A stretch of 64,000 nucleotides of DNA from Cucumis sativus (lineage: Eukaryota; Streptophyta; Magnoliopsida; Cucurbitales; Cucurbitaceae), in the NCBI RefSeq assembly GCF_000004075.3, contig NC_026655.2, positions 3,782,001 to 3,846,000 of the forward strand, given 5' to 3'. The position numbers and the translations under genes were made by a program. The notes below the pieces were generated by a model. It was given only the letters and a program-made list of their open reading frames with translations. It was not told where the DNA came from and did not search any database. This document shows, piece by piece, positions 1-10,909 of the stretch (the stretch's first letter is position 1; every line of letters starts with the position of its first letter).

Positions 1-32
1 GCATCTTGAATTTGAATTTTGAACTGTGACAG

Positions 33-3000
33 GGAGGAGGAAGATCACAATTCACATCCAGTTGCTGAAATTCGTGACGTATTTGGTGACTCTGACGAGG
101 AAGAGGAAGCAGAATATGCAGTTGGAAATGAAATTAAGCAAGATTCAGCTGTGAGTAATAAGTGTCCATTTTCAAAGTTGAACAATCTCTGATTGCTGAA
201 ACTGAATGACACTTGTGTTATAAAGGTCTTTAAATACTGTGTATTTTTTTCCAGAGGTCACCTATGGAAGAGGAGGGGAGCTTTGAGAAGAGTCCAAGAC
301 CTGATGATATAATTCCTGATGAAGATGCTCGGTACGAGTCAGATGCTCGTTATGAATCAGAAGAGGAAAATTTTGAGGTAAAACATAAAGAGAAGCCAGT
401 TGGGCCTCCGTTGGAGCTAGAGATTCCATTACGTCATCCTCCTGCTCGCCCAGAAAAGGTTCTCCTTTAAACTCTACTGCATTGAATTGTCATGTGATAA
501 ATGACGCAATTTTTATTTTGCACCACAAAACTACCAAATTTTGCTTTCTTATCTGATGTTAAGAGTGAAGTGTTACGTTGCATAAAATCTGATTCCAGGT
601 TGATCGGTGATGCATTTCCTGGTTGTGTATCAACAATTGTTCTTTTTCATGCTTTTGTTGTTGATGTTATGTAACTATTTTTTAGACTGCTTATAGGAGC
701 AAAATTATGAAACCATGCTTTAATATGTATGGTTAGAAATTTTATAGTCAGTGACAGTGAAGTATATGTCCATTTTTTAACGTATGGACATAAGTTCCCC
801 CTTTCTTTCCCTCGTGCATCATTCAATCAGAAGAGGTGCAAAAAATTACAAATATTTTGATGTTATGTGAATGTGACAGATTTTTTATCTGATTGCAGAT
901 GAACATGATAAAAGTTTCCAATATTATGGGCATTGACCCAAAACCATTTGATCCCAAAACATATGTGGAAGAGGATATATTTGTGACAGACGAATCTGGA
1001 GCCAACAAACGCATACGCTTGGAAAATAACATTGTGCGCTGGAGGACAGTTAGGAAACCTGATGGCACAACAAAGGTATGCTTCTTGCATTCATGTCAAT
1101 GATTTTGCATGATGGGTTGACATTTTAATTATTGCTTGCAGTGAATAAAGAATGATCTTATAAATGATTTTGTAGTATTGTCTTTTATTATTCTTTTACT
1201 CCAAGTGAGTGACACCCAACCATGGTCGTTGGAGTGTGACAGGAAAGGAACAAGATACTCATCCAGATTCTGCAAATTGTTAAGCTTCCCTAAGTTTATT
1301 CTGCTTAAGTTTCACAACTAAACTGTTTCTTCATTTTTTGTACACTACTTTGAGTTTTAACACACACATATATATTCAATTTGTAGTATGAAAGCAATGC
1401 ACGATTTGTGAGGTGGTCAGATGGCAGTTTGCAACTGTTAATTGGGAATGAAGTGCTTGACATAAATGTGCAAGATGCAAAGCATGATCAAGCACACTTG
1501 TTTCTTCGGCATGGGAAGGTGATGTCTCAAAACTAATTAAAATTAAAATTTAGATTATAGTCCTATTACTTCATTCTTTTTGTTGAACTACTTGATGTCA
1601 TGGCTCTATACACATGCCAATTTCTGGATTTGAGATCGAGAGTTATCCTCAAGTATATAGAATATTGCTGAAATTTGTATCTTCTTGTTACTTCAGTGTA
1701 GCAGTTTACTTAGGTAGTTTGTGTTCTCTGTACTTTTACATATTTGGGCATCGTTGGAGGGGCTAATGTTCTTTGTACTTTGTGGAGATGTTTTGATAAT
1801 TTTTATATTTGGAGCTTAGTATTTTTTATATTTATGTTTTTGGAATTGGGATGTGGATATGAATTATGATAATCCATCCTTATTGTGCTTCCACAATTAA
1901 TAAAAAGGGAAAAAAGAAAAGAAAAGAAAAGAAAGGCAATCCATCCTTGTTGCAAAAATGACCAAGAATATGTACTTGCATTTTTTAGCCATGCAACTCT
2001 TGTTTTCCCTTTCTAGGGTGGCTGTACATTTGTCAAGGAACAAATAACAGGTCTCTTTTTCTTCTCTATCGGTGGAACTATACCTAATGCGAGGAATGGA
2101 TCATCTGTTTTGTACATGCAGGGAATTTTACAATCTCAAGGTAGGCTTATGAGGAAGATGAGGTTCATTCCATCATCTCTGACATCAAATTCTCACCGCT
2201 TGTTAACTGCTTTGGTTGATTCACGACATAAGAAGGTGTATAAGGTTAAGAATTGCATAACGGACATTGATCCTGAAAGGGAAAAGGAGGAAAAAGAAAG
2301 GGTAAATGATCTAATGGTGTTTTTAGCTCTAAACCAATACATAAATCACAGTGTTCACTTGCTATACTGTACTTTGCTGTTCTAGGCTGAAAGTCAAACA
2401 ATCCGGGCAAATGTGCTTCTTAATCGGAAAAAGGAAAAGGTTAGCAAGAAATATGCTCCTGTCATTGATAGAAGGCGCCAACTATCACCTGGGTTCTTGG
2501 AAGATGCCCTTGAGGAGGTATGCTGTTGTAATTTTCTTGTTCCTTTGCAAATTACTTTATATTTAAGGGGCGCATGGGGTTGGGTTTATGTGTGAGGGAG
2601 TGTTGCAGTTTGTATGGAGATAACTTAACTTATCATATCTGTTCAGGAAGATGAAACAGATTATATTGATTCACGTCGCTCCCGTCGCCGCTTTGAGGAA
2701 GATTTGGAAGCGGAAGCTCGAGCAGAAAAACGTATTATGAATGCAAAGAAGGTCTGTTACCTTGCAAATTAAATCATGCTCATTGATTTTAGTAGAGTTC
2801 TGAAAAAGCAAATGAAATTTCATCACAGGGAACTAGGGACATCCCTCGGAAGCCATCATTTCACGCTTCTAAATCATCTGGGCGTCCTGTGGATTTCTCA
2901 GACAGTGACAGGGAAGAGTCTGAGTACGAAACTGAAGGGGAAGATGATGCTCCTGGGAGAGTTGAAGAACCAGAGCAGGAGTATGAGGAAGACGGGGAAG

Positions 3001-3530
3001 AAGATGATGAACGTGATGAAGAGGCAGAAGTTAATGAAGTTTCAGATGTGGATGAAGAGGCTGAGGTATGGCTTGATATTTCTATTCTTGAGGTTTCACT
3101 AGTGATGAAATATAAAGGAAAGGGGAGAAAAGGCCCAATCCTCGGAAGTTGCAAGAAAGACTTCCAACTGGCCAAACATTACAGGTTGAATAATTACTAT
3201 AGGATTTGATCTCTGAAGGTTATGGTCTTTTGGATCTGTCGCCTTGGATAAATTGGGCAACCAATAGTCCACTGCATATGACTCCAACCAATGTTTATAT
3301 CCTTTAATTTAGTGCAAATTTGTCAAAAACACCCTGAACCTCCTATTCTATTTGTCATCCTTCCATTCTTTATGATAAAAGTTCCCCCTTCACAGGAGCC
3401 CAAACATAAGGTTAGAGATTATGGGAGCAGTCACAAGCGCAAGGGGATTGAGTCTGATGAGGAGTCACCTCCAAGAAAGGTTGCAACCCACCGTAGGATG
3501 GCAGTTGTTTATGACAGCGACGATGAGTGA
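33..3530 (+). CDS. VIP4: LEO1/VIP4, Paf1-complex subunit (5' end outside window)
   Basis: Exons 33-150, 255-458, 899-1075, 1387-1518, 2122-2301, 2386-2517, 2647-2751, 2829-3065 and 3396-3530 join in one frame and give the C-terminal 472 residues; the first base completes a codon begun upstream. The order is an acidic linker, then the Leo1 domain (from LELEIPLRHPPARPEK through the segments with MRFIPSSL and KVYKVKNCITDIDPERE), a basic RRSRRRFEE stretch, an acidic Ser/Glu/Asp tail, and the family-typical end VVYDSDDE. LEO1 is a subunit of the nuclear Paf1 complex, which travels with RNA polymerase II and promotes histone modification during elongation; in Arabidopsis VIP4 it maintains expression of FLC. 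The missing N-terminus should be a further acidic low-complexity region, since the Arabidopsis protein is about 630 residues long. Most exons are whole-codon. The assignment is secure. Confidence 0.93.
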
Positions 3531-5539
3531 AGACTTGCTTCATGTGAGATACATAGTAAGTATTTTCACCTCATTTCTATTTGAATGCTAGTTATGGTGG
3601 AAACTGGAAAACCATGCTTTTGATTTTACGTGCAGATGGTAAATAACCATTTGTTACTTTACTTTTGATTTGTACATTGTAGTGTGCTTTATTTTTATTT
3701 TTATTTTTATTTTAGAGTATATTTTGGTCGTTCATCTCTTTTGTATAAAGTTACAAACACCATTTATTGTACGCATGGTCAGAGTCATCGGTTCAAATTC
3801 TTTTGTAATCACTTATCTCAAGTTTCATAACCTGCAGCGTCCCAACTTCTAAAGTTGGAAACGTTTTAGCCCCGAAGCATGAAAAGGGGTCACTGTGAGG
3901 CCAAATTCAATGTCAATGAATAGTTATAATTGTTGATTCGGAGCTCTGCTAATTGGAGCTATGCCTTTTTTACTCCTGAATTTGTGTTTTGTGCTTCACT
4001 TTCGTAAATTGGCTTTCTTATTAATCCCACGTCTGCATAGAGCTGCGTGCCGGGGTTGGTTTATTTGTTCTAAAAATTTCAGTATTACAAGAAAAAGTAA
4101 GCATGAAAGGCGTAACTCATTTTCATTTCTAATTAGCGGTAGCAGTGACACGGTTGAATCATATAATGCAATATAGCATTCTACTCAGAGCAACATGAAC
4201 AGCAAACACAAAGTGGGGGCTAAGGAATTCATCAACAGAACTGCAGCCAGATCCAAAAGGTAATGTTAATGGGGCTCCAGTTTATGAATCCCACATCTGT
4301 AAATTGGTAACATGAGATTATGCTATGAAAGTGGCGTTTTTCTTGGAATAATTTTCCCTGTGCCAAAGTGACCCATTACTTAATTTCTGTTACAATGAAA
4401 AATCATTGATTTGCATATTCTCATGGGCCTGAATTTTCCCTGTTCTTTGAATTCTATTTCCCCTTTCTATTATTTATAACACAAGTGGTTCAATGCATTT
4501 CAATCTCAATGCCATGTTTGGTTTATTGGTGAGAGAAATAGAATGATAAATTGATGTTAATTGCTAATAGTGAATTTTGTGTTGGAAATCTTAGAAAATT
4601 TCGCAAACACATGTTTAATTGAAGTTCTCAATTTCAAAATGTTAAATTGCATTTTAAAAGTAATATAAACTCAACTTTATTTTTTTATTAAAATCAGAAT
4701 ATTTATAATATAATATTTCGTATGTTATATATGTTAGAAAATAAAAATGATTAATGTTGTTCTATGGCATCATTCTCTTTTAACTTATTGGAACATTAAC
4801 AAACAGATCTTTTCTTTTTAGTTCAATACTTCCTTAAGAACTAGTAAATAAAAAAAACTGAACTTTCAAGGATCTTAGTAACATACATACACCATATCAA
4901 ATATGTTGTTTGTGTATTGCATCAGGTTTAACTTAAACGTTTGAGATGGATGATCGAACACTTTCGCTCCTATACATATTATGTATACATACACTGGTCT
5001 ATACATACATGTGTGTATATTTATACACTTATGTATTATATGATCAAAAGCTAGGATGTGGACAAGTAATGGAAGAGCGAAGTAACTCTTTAAGAACTAT
5101 TAGTCGAATTATACACCGGATGCAACTTTGACATGGTAGCAAACCATCAAATGTGTGTGGATGATCAAGTTTACGATTGTGCAACTTAGACACCTGAGGA
5201 AATTTATAGCTATTGACTTTAGCATCTATTGTAGGCTTGAGGATGTTGCAACTAATTCACAAACTCTCCAAAACATTTGAATATAACAATACAGGATAGA
5301 TGGAAGTATCTAAAATGATCGACATTTAAAGATGTTTCAACACTTAGAGTTAAAAAAAATTATCAATGTTACTCTATGACATACTTTTTCTTTTTCTTCT
5401 TGAACTTTAATCTAAACGTGATTATTTTTCTTTTTAAAAGGTATATAAGAATTTACTTATTAAATTGTAGTAGATGATATTCGATAGTGATATATAGAAA
5501 TGGGAGCGGGTCATGGAGGTATTATTTTTGTTTCTAATG

Positions 5540-5563
5540 GAACTTTCTGGAATCTTCTTCGAA
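5540..5563 (+). promoter_or_regulatory. Perfect four-unit heat shock element upstream of HSP101
   Basis: The sequence reads GAActTTCtgGAAtcTTC at 5540-5557: four alternating GAA/TTC units with exact two-base spacers, followed directly by TTCGAA. This is the canonical trimeric-HSF binding pattern. It lies about 1.05 kb upstream of the HSP101 start codon and points the same way as that gene's expected heat induction. The transcription start is not visible, so the distance to the promoter core is unknown. Confidence 0.7.
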
Positions 5564-5649
5564 CATCAAATATCTTACTATGATATATACTTAAATTATA
5601 ACTAAATATTCATAGGTGATAATCTTTATTTCCAAAATAACACTTATAA

Positions 5650-5670
5650 TTCTAGAATTTTCTAGGAGAA
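5650..5670 (+). promoter_or_regulatory. Second heat shock element upstream of HSP101
   Basis: TTCtaGAAttTTC at 5650-5662 is a perfect three-unit element with correct spacing, continued by an imperfect unit and a GAA at 5668-5670. It lies about 95 bases downstream of the first element. A TATAAATA sequence at 5878-5885 is a candidate core promoter for a long, spliced leader. Confidence 0.65.
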
Positions 5671-6464
5671 TAAACATATCATATCAAAATGAAACGAAAC
5701 CAATAAAAGAAAGTTATCTAAATCGATTAAATCATTTTTTTTTAATGATTCAAAAGAATAAATTTAACATTGTTTTTTTTTTTACTATAAAATTTACTGC
5801 AAACAAAGTATTAATAATAGTGTGAAGCTTCAATTCTTACTAATATTGTACTTAATTTCTTTTATTTTTCATTTATCTATAAATAATCAAAAATTAAAAT
5901 AAGATAAAATATTTTGATATTTATAGAACAAAATTTAAAGAAAATATATACTAAAAATTGTTTAGATTTGAGTATACTTTTCTAATCTAAGTTGGGATTA
6001 AAAATGTGTTTGAAAAATCGAAAGTTAAAGAAGAAAAGAAAGTAATGAATGACAAATTTGAAATATATAGATGGTTTATATTTTAAAAAAAAATTCAATT
6101 AAAATGTTCTTTAACCCAAAATAATAAAAGTAGTAATAACAAAAAAATAACAAAAAAGAAAATGGGGGACGTGGGGCCGGGGGTAAAGCATTTTGAATAA
6201 TTTCTGGTAGAATCCGGCGATGTCTAGCTCCTTCCAGAGCTCTCCATTTCCATTGCATAAGAACACCATGCTTCCCCCAGTTTTCTTCAGTTTCGTTCTG
6301 TTTCTCTGCATTAACATTCTAACGCTTCAATTCGATAATCGTAATCGGATTTCACTTGATAACAAAGGGCTTCTTTCAAAATCTTTTTTTGATTGCTACT
6401 ACTGTTGCAAGAGCTTTTGTATAAGAGCATCTCTGTTCTGTTCTGTTCTTTCTGATCGTATAAG

Positions 6465-6599
6465 GTATGTTAATATCTTTACCTTTCATTCTAATTCAAT
6501 GTGTTTGTTCTTAGTTTTGTTGTTTATTTGATGGGTTTCGTTGTTTCTTGCATGTTCTGGTGTTGATTGTTCGTCTTTTTTCTTTTTCTTTTTCTTAAG
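6465..6599 (+). other. Probable 5' UTR intron of HSP101
   Basis: A strong donor (TAAG followed by GTATGT at 6465) and a polypyrimidine tract ending in TTCTTAAG at 6599 enclose 135 T-rich bases. The acceptor is 15 bases before the start codon. The intron is inferred from splice consensus only. Confidence 0.5.
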
Positions 6600-6614
6600 G
6601 TTTTTTTCGCGGAT

Positions 6615-9600
6615 ATGAATCCTGATAAATTCACCCACAAGACCAATGAGGCTCTAGCTGGAGCTCATGAATTGGCATTGAATTCTGGCCATGCTCAATT
6701 GACACCGCTTCATTTGGCGGTTGCTTTGGTTTCTGATCCGAGTGGGATATTGAGCCAAGCGATTGCTAGTTCCGGCGGTGAAAATGCTCATAAAGAAGTG
6801 GAGACGGTTTTCAAGCGGGCGTTGAAGAAGCTACCATCTCAATCTCCTGCACCTGATGAAGTGCCGGCGAGTACTACTCTGATTAAGGTGATTCGAAGAG
6901 CACAAGCTGCGCAGAAATCGCGAGGAGACACGCATTTAGCCGTTGATCAATTGGTTCTTGGCCTTCTGGAGGATTCTCAGATTGGGGATTTGCTTAAGGA
7001 AGCTGGTGTCACCACTGCGAAAGTTAAATCTGAGGTCGAGAAACTTCGTGGAAAAGAAGGAAAGAAAGTGGAGAGTGCATCTGGAGACACAACCTTCCAG
7101 GCACTCAAGACTTATGGACGAGACCTGGTAGAACAAGCGGGGAAACTCGACCCAGTTATTGGCCGTGATGAGGAAATTCGTAGAGTCGTGAGGATTTTAT
7201 CAAGAAGAACTAAGAATAACCCAGTTCTTATTGGGGAGCCTGGTGTTGGTAAAACTGCAGTGGTTGAAGGATTAGCCCAGCGGATTGTAAGAGGAGATGT
7301 CCCAAGTAATCTTGCTGATGTGAGGCTCATAGCTTTGGATATGGGTGCTCTGGTGGCAGGGGCTAAGTACAGAGGAGAATTTGAAGAGAGATTGAAGGCA
7401 GTATTGAAGGAGGTTGAAGATGCAGAAGGGAAAGTCATATTGTTTATTGACGAGATTCATCTTGTTCTTGGTGCTGGAAGAACTGAAGGGTCTATGGATG
7501 CTGCCAATCTTTTCAAGCCAATGCTGGCTAGAGGGCAGTTACGTTGCATTGGGGCAACTACTCTTGAAGAGTACAGGAAGTATGTTGAGAAGGATGCAGC
7601 ATTCGAGAGAAGGTTTCAACAAGTTTATGTGGCTGAACCGAGTGTGCCTGACACTATCAGTATTCTTCGAGGATTGAAAGAGAGATACGAAGGTCACCAT
7701 GGTGTTAGAATTCAAGACCGAGCTCTTGTCGTTGCAGCACAGCTATCGAGTCGATATATTACTGGTATGTATCTGTTTTCTCTCAGCTGTTTTAATCTTT
7801 TGGAGCTATTTATAATGATCATGAAGAAATTAATGCTGATTTGGTTTAATATTGTACAGGGCGACACCTTCCTGATAAGGCAATTGATTTAGTTGATGAA
7901 GCTTGTGCAAATGTGAGAGTCCAGCTCGATAGCCAGCCTGAAGAAATTGATAACTTGGAGAGGAAGCGAATGCAGCTTGAAGTTGAACTTCATGCTCTTG
8001 AAAAGGAGAAGGACAAGGCTAGTAAAGCTCGTCTTGTTGAAGTGAGGAGAGAGCTTGATGATTTGAGAGATAAGCTTCAACCTTTGTTGATGAAATATCG
8101 CAAGGAGAAAGAAAGGATTGATGAGATTAGAAGACTTAAACAAAGGAGGGAGGAACTACAAATAGCTTTGCAAGAGGCTGAGAGGAGATATGATTTGGCA
8201 AGGGCTGCTGATTTGCGATATGGAGCAATCCAAGAAGTAGAATCTGCAATAGCACGGATCGAAGGGAACACCGATGAGAACCTGATGTTAACTGAAACTG
8301 TTGGACCGGAACAAGTAGCCGAAGTGGTGAGCCGCTGGACTGGAATACCTGTCACAAGGCTCGGCCAGAATGATAAAGAGAGACTTGTCGGGCTTGCTGA
8401 CAGACTGCACAAGAGAGTCGTGGGGCAGAATCAAGCTGTGGATGCTGTTGCTGAGGCTGTTCTACGATCAAGAGCCGGATTGGGAAGGCCGCAACAGCCA
8501 ACTGGATCTTTCTTGTTCCTGGGTCCAACCGGTGTTGGCAAAACCGAGCTTGCAAAGGCGCTCGCTGAGCAACTTTTTGATGATGAAAACCTCCTGGTGA
8601 GGATTGACATGTCTGAATATATGGAGCAACACTCAGTTTCACGCCTCATTGGTGCTCCTCCTGGGTAAGTATTCTTCTTCATTATATAGAACAATAAGTG
8701 TTATAATTTATTGGCATTAATGAACAATATCTCATTGGTGTTTGTGATTTTTCAGGTATGTTGGACATGAGGAAGGAGGGCAACTCACCGAGGCAGTAAG
8801 GCGGAGGCCTTACAGTGTTATTCTGTTTGATGAAGTGGAGAAAGCTCACATCGCTGTCTTCAACACTCTTCTCCAAGTTTTAGACGACGGAAGACTGACT
8901 GATGGCCAAGGCCGCACTGTAGATTTTAGAAACACGGTCATTATCATGACTTCAAATCTTGGAGCTGAACATCTCCTTGCTGGATTAATGGGCAAGTGCA
9001 CGATGCAAGTTGCTCGTGATAGAGTCATGCAAGAGGTACCAAAAATATAACCAAGTTCTTTCTTCTTTCTGTCCATAAAACTTCATCTGTTTGTTAGAAC
9101 ATAGCTAATGCTTGTCTTTTCTTTCAGGTGCGGAAACACTTCAGGCCAGAGTTGCTTAATCGTCTTGACGAAATAGTTGTATTCGATCCACTCTCACACG
9201 AACAGCTGAGGAAAGTTGCTAGGCTGCAAATGAAAGATGTTGCTGCTCGCCTGGCCGAGAGAGGCGTTGCATTGGCTGTAACCGATGCGGCCCTCGACTA
9301 TGTCTTAGCAGAGAGCTACGATCCAGTAAGTATAGATGAAGAAAATGAACATACGATACAACCTTGTTTTGTCCCAGCAAAAATTCTAACTTTATGCCCT
9401 ATTTGTGTCAATTTCTTCAGGTGTATGGTGCCAGACCAATAAGAAGATGGCTGGAGAAAAGGGTGGTGACGGAACTGTCCAGAATGTTGATCAAAGAAGA
9501 AATCGATGAGAATTCAACTGTGTACATAGATGCAGCGGCTGATGGGAATAGCTTGGCGTATAGAGTGGAGAAGAACGGTGGTTTTGTTGATGCAGCGACT

Positions 9601-9714
9601 GGCAAAAAATCTGATGTTTTGATTCAAATCAACAATGTTCCAAGAAGTGATGCTGCTCAGACTGTGAAGAAGATGAAGATCGAAGAAACTGATGAAGATG
9701 AAATGGAAGAGTGA
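6615..9714 (+). CDS. HSP101: Cytosolic heat shock protein 101 (ClpB-type disaggregase)
   Basis: Exons 6615-7764, 7860-8664, 8756-9035, 9128-9325 and 9421-9714 give 908 residues, close to the ~911 of Arabidopsis HSP101. The ATG at 6615 gives the family start [12 protein letters not shown]; the frame extends upstream but without an ATG. Two N-terminal Clp repeats (about 1-145) are followed by AAA module 1 (Walker A GEPGVGKT at 207-214, Walker B VILFIDE around 274-280), a long heptad-rich middle domain (about 400-520), AAA module 2 (Walker A GPTGVGKT at 605-612, Walker B VILFDEVE), and an acidic tail ending DEDEMEE. No transit peptide is present, so it is the cytosolic/nuclear form. The hexamer uses ATP to thread aggregated proteins and is needed for acquired thermotolerance. 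Upstream heat shock elements fit heat induction. A poly(A)-signal-like AATAAA lies near 9831. Confidence 0.97.
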
Positions 9715-10909
9715 TTTGATGGGGGTTCTCTGTGAAAGAGTTTGCCATCATAATCTGTGTTTTTTTCTTCTTTTTTGTGTTTTGATAAACCAACAAGTGT
9801 ACTTAATGTCTGTGGAAAGTTGTTCAAGTAAATAAAAAGGTTTTTCTTCCTTCAAATGTACTGTTTGATTAGAGGTTTTGATTATTAAACTCAAAATCCA
9901 CATTTGTAATACAAACACTGTAGAATTAAAATAAAAATCAAATGAGTATCAAAAGCAAAAGTTGTCCTCTTGTTCATGAAGTACTTCTATACTATATATA
10001 TTCTAAACAACAATCTATAGACAGAATTGTAAGATTTTGTTAGCGAGTTATTCCTTTAATTAACAAATAATCATTTTCTTAAAATAAATTAGTTTGTTAA
10101 TCTTTTTGTTTTCTAAAATCAGTTTTCAGTTTGGATTTTGTTTTTATTTAGAAAACAAAGATATTTGAATTAAAAAAGCAGGTTTCTTGTGTTTGATGAA
10201 TTAGTTTATTAAACCCACTTATTCTAAAAAACTATTTAAATAAAACAAATAACTTACTAAACAAATCTTAAATTAAATTATGAGATGGTAATGGTTTTAA
10301 TAGAAAATAAAAACTTTAAATTATGTATTTTCTTAATAGGGTTTATAACCAAAATAATATGTATTATTTTTTGAACGGGGTTTGTAACAAAAATAATTAA
10401 TATATAACAACATTTTAAAAATTTACAAATATAATAAAATTTATCGATAAAAATCTATCGACCATTTACGATTTTTAAAAAATGTTATCGTATATTTGCT
10501 AAAATTATCATCCATTATAATTATTTATAATAATTATTTTTTCACTGTGAAAAGAGAAAAAGAAACTGACATTTAGGGACATTTACGACTTTCTACATGG
10601 AATATGACCTAAAAGTAAAACTTTGTTAAAATGGACCGAAATGGGACATATATCAGAATTTTAGGAGGTCTACAAATCTAAAACTTCTGTTTTCTCTTAC
10701 CGTCGATCAATTAGTTATTGGTGTCATTTTCCATCGACTAAATTCTTACGAATAATCTTCTTCTTCTTCTTCTTTGCAATTCCGATAATATGCTTAAAAA
10801 ATTTCCCTCTTTATTTCTCTCCAAATCCATCCATGCTTTCATTCTTTAATGGGTCGCATGATCTGTGTTCAGTAGATCGAAAACTTTCCTGATTTCGCTG
10901 TTTCCAGAA
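9715..10909. other. HSP101 3' UTR and AT-rich spacer before CAND2
   Basis: The HSP101 3' UTR runs to about 9850. The rest is AT-rich and contains one inverted-repeat element copy (10402-10510). A CTT triplet run at 10756-10774 probably lies in the CAND2 promoter or 5' UTR. No coding region is seen. Confidence 0.6.
10402..10510. repeat. AT-rich MITE-like repeat, copy A
   Basis: The left end reads TATAACAACATTTTAAAAA followed by TTTACAAATATAATAAA. The core contains paired ATCGAT/CTATCGA words, and the right end carries TTTTTAAAAAATGTTATCGTATA. This matches the element at 17185, 41641 and 49215 in layout and end words. Confidence 0.5.

Larger units (their letters stand above)
3531..6614. other. 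LEO1 3' region and HSP101 upstream region
   Basis: The first few hundred bases are the LEO1 3' UTR, possibly spliced: a donor-like site follows the stop codon near 3555 and an acceptor-like CAG lies near 3636. From about 4500 to 6150 the sequence is AT-rich with no convincing coding region; the short open frames here lack codon bias and homology. HSP101 regulatory elements at 5540-5670 and a 5' UTR intron at 6465-6599 are listed separately. Confidence 0.6.

Noticed and set aside
3775..3810. tRNA-like B box (GGTTCAAATTC) suggesting a tRNA gene or SINE
   Set aside because: There is no matching A box or foldable acceptor stem upstream, and no poly(A) or SINE end downstream.
4285..4300. TCCCACATCTGT resembling the plant snRNA upstream element
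   Set aside because: No TATA box at the required spacing and no snRNA sequence follows.
4946..5131. Small open frame MDDRTLSLLYILCIHT... as a gene
   Set aside because: It is dominated by repetitive ATACATAC-type sequence, has no recognisable homology and no splice or promoter context.
6170..6240. Proximal heat shock element around TTTCTGGTAGAATCC in the HSP101 leader
   Set aside because: The TTC and GAA units are not at the required two-base spacing.
10865..10909. N-terminal extension of the CAND2-like protein
   Set aside because: The extension starts at GTG; the first ATG is at 10910 and gives the expected N-terminus.
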